Under the pieces are notes generated by a model that saw only the letters and a list, made by a program, of their open reading frames with translations, did not search any database and was not told where the DNA came from. Both the position numbers and the translations under genes were made by a program. A stretch of 64,000 nucleotides of DNA from Bradyrhizobium jicamae (GTDB lineage: Bacteria > Pseudomonadota > Alphaproteobacteria > Rhizobiales > Xanthobacteraceae), in contig NZ_JAFCJX010000014.1 in the NCBI RefSeq assembly GCF_018130695.1, positions 62,001 to 126,000 of the forward strand, in the 5' to 3' direction. Each line of letters opens with the position of its first letter. Position 1 is the first letter of the stretch. Positions 62,513-64,000 of this stretch are shown piece after piece.

Positions 62513-64000
62513 TCACTGCTTGGCGAAGCCGGGATAGGCGGAAGAGGCGACCTCATCGCACTTCTGGCGATAGGTGCCGACGCCGCCGATATAGGACAGC
62601 AGGCGGCGCGGCTTGCCGTCGACGTTGGAGCCCATGTACCAGGAGTTCGTCTTGGTCACGAGCGTGGTGTTGGCCACCTCGTCGTGATGCGCGACCCAGG
62701 CGTCCTGCGCGTCCTTGGTCGGCTCGATCACCTTCAGATGGTTCTTCTTCAGATAAGCGATGCACTCGCTGATCCACTCGACCTGCTGCTGCAGGCACGT
62801 CGTCATGTTGCAGAGCGCGGTCGAGGGCGCCAGCGGTGCGCCCGTGGTGAACAGGTTCGGATAGCCGTGGACCTGCAGCCCCATCGTGGTGCGGATGTCG
62901 CGGCTCCATTCCTCCTTCAGCGAGCGGCCGTCGCGGCCGCGGATGTCGATGCGGGTCAGCGCGCCGGAGCCGGCGTCGAAGCCGGTCGCCAGGATGATCA
63001 CATCCAGCCCGTACGACGTGCCGTCGGCAAGCTCGATGCCCTGCGGCGTGATCCGCTTGATCGGGTTGCTCTTGACGCTGACCAGCTCGACATTGGCCTG
63101 GTGGAAGGCTTCGAGATAATTGGTCTCGAGCGGCACGCGGTGCGTGCCGAAACCGTAATCGGTCGGGATCAGCGCCTCGCAGAGCTTGGGATCCTTCAGG
63201 CGCGCGCGCATCTTCTTGCGGACGAACTCGGAGATCTCCTCGCTGACCTCCTCCTCGAAGAACATCTCGACGAAGGAGGCGAGCCACAGCCGCAGCGAGC
63301 CTTCGTCCCAGATCTTCTCCAGCACGGCGTGACGCTGCTCGACCGTGAGATCCTTCCAGGCGCCGTTGGTGAAGTCGTATTCGAAACCGGTGAACGAGTG
63401 CGGCAGAACCTTGCGGAACTCCTCGAGCCGCGCCTTGTAGGCCTCGACCTCGTTCGGCCCGTATTTCGGGTTCTTCATCGGGATGATGTATTGCGGCGTG
63501 CGCACGAACACCTTCAGGCTGCCGACCTCGCCGGCGATGGTCTGGATCACCTGGATGCCGGTCGCGCCATTGCCGACCACGCCGACGCGCTTGCCGGCGA
63601 GATCGAGCTTCTCCTTCGGGTAGCGGCCGGTGTGGACCAGGGTGCCCTTGAACGTGTCCTGTCCGGGAAACACCGACGTCAGCGGCGCCGACAGCATGCC
63701 GCAGCATGTGATCAGGAACTGCGCGTCGATGGTGTCGCCCTTGTCGGTTGTGATGGTCCAGCGCTGCGTCGCCTCGTTGAAGACCGCGCTCGTCACCGTC
63801 GTGGAGAAGCGGATGTCCTTGCGCAGGTCGAGCCGGTCGGCCACGTAGTTCAGCCACTTCTCGATCTCGGGCTGGCCGGGGAAGCGCTCGCTCCAACTCC
63901 AGCCCTTGTAGAGATCCTCCGAGAACAGATACTGATAGATGTAGGCCTCGGAATCGAAGCGGGCACCCGGATAGCGATTCCAGTACCAGGTGCCGCCGAC
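62513..64000 (-). CDS. Baeyer-Villiger flavin monooxygenase, 5' end outside the window
   Basis: About 495 C-terminal residues are visible, starting VGGTWYWNRYPGARFDSEAYIYQY. That motif and WSERFPGQPEIEKWLNYVADRLDL are typical of cyclohexanone monooxygenase relatives. The fingerprint FKGTLVHTGRYPKE matches FxGxxxHxxxxP with Tyr in place of the usual Trp, and the second Rossmann motif is KRVGVVGNGATGIQVIQTI. These FAD/NADPH enzymes insert oxygen next to a ketone to give an ester or lactone. The N-terminal FAD motif lies beyond the edge. It is followed by the hydrolase gene 78 bases downstream. Confidence 0.92.
   Translation of the reverse strand, partial: VGGTWYWNRYPGARFDSEAYIYQYLFSEDLYKGWSWSERFPGQPEIEKWLNYVADRLDLRKDIRFSTTVTSAVFNEATQRWTITTDKGDTIDAQFLITCCGMLSAPLTSVFPGQDTFKGTLVHTGRYPKEKLDLAGKRVGVVGNGATGIQVIQTIAGEVGSLKVFVRTPQYIIPMKNPKYGPNEVEAYKARLEEFRKVLPHSFTGFEYDFTNGAWKDLTVEQRHAVLEKIWDEGSLRLWLASFVEMFFEEEVSEEISEFVRKKMRARLKDPKLCEALIPTDYGFGTHRVPLETNYLEAFHQANVELVSVKSNPIKRITPQGIELADGTSYGLDVIILATGFDAGSGALTRIDIRGRDGRSLKEEWSRDIRTTMGLQVHGYPNLFTTGAPLAPSTALCNMTTCLQQQVEWISECIAYLKKNHLKVIEPTKDAQDAWVAHHDEVANTTLVTKTNSWYMGSNVDGKPRRLLSYIGGVGTYRQKCDEVASSAYPGFAKQ

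Overview
The window looks like chromosomal DNA of a Bradyrhizobium-type alphaproteobacterium. Supporting signs are the high GC content, a dcw (division and cell wall) cluster of rhizobial type, alphaproteobacterial RNase P RNA, many ABC/TRAP transporters, and several families of intergenic palindromic repeats that I associate with Bradyrhizobium genomes. The genus assignment is inference from style and gene content; I could not run a comparison.

Layout. 1-7.1 kb: a truncated TPR-like protein gene, small hypothetical and exported proteins (one of them a double-glycine leader peptide that could be an orphan RiPP/bacteriocin precursor), a membrane protein with a propeller-like C-terminus, a ClpP-like membrane-anchored protease and a Tat-exported protein made of two repeats. 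7.2-9.6 kb: rnpB on the minus strand, then a DGPF/YCII protein with its ECF42-type sigma factor. 9.6-16.8 kb: a probable catabolic island, with two paralogous TIM-barrel isomerase-like enzymes, an SDR, a SnoaL-like protein and a GntR regulator on the minus strand, divergent from a polar amino acid-type ABC transporter. 17-19 kb: an HD-domain protein preceded by a perfect FNR/FixK box, and an AmpD-like amidase. 19.4-28.3 kb: the first half of the dcw cluster, rsmH-ftsL-ftsI-murE-murF-mraY-murD, with palindromic repeats in three of its junctions. The cluster stops after murD; ftsW, murG and murC do not follow.

28.6-34.6 kb: two membrane proteins, a gene-poor stretch of about 1 kb, a TRAP transporter (dctP-dctQ-dctM), a Spy/CpxP-like periplasmic protein and tRNA-Lys(CUU). 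34.6-43.7 kb: a two-subunit TPP enzyme resembling sulfopyruvate decarboxylase, an SDR, a sugar ABC transporter lacking its ATPase together with Gfo/Idh, ThuA and LacI-family genes (a thu-like sugar utilisation operon), and an intradiol dioxygenase. 43.7-48.2 kb: a minus-strand trio (HAD-type protein, glycosyltransferase-like protein, formyltransferase-like protein), divergent from a flagellar block.

48.7-59.0 kb: an ECF sigma factor, a compact flagellin, fliD, fliS, a candidate anti-sigma protein, flgD, flgE, two small helical proteins (one FlgN-like), flgK and flgL. This is essentially the set of exported filament, hook and junction proteins with their chaperones, without basal-body genes. 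59.1-64 kb: an AcoR-like sigma-54 activator, a class C beta-lactamase-fold hydrolase and a Baeyer-Villiger monooxygenase that runs off the window, which together suggest ketone catabolism.

The most interesting leads are the orphan GG-leader peptide, the flagellar block with its own sigma/candidate anti-sigma pair beside a possible glycan-modification trio, the FixK box in front of the HD gene, and the palindromic repeat family whose four arms vary together from copy to copy.
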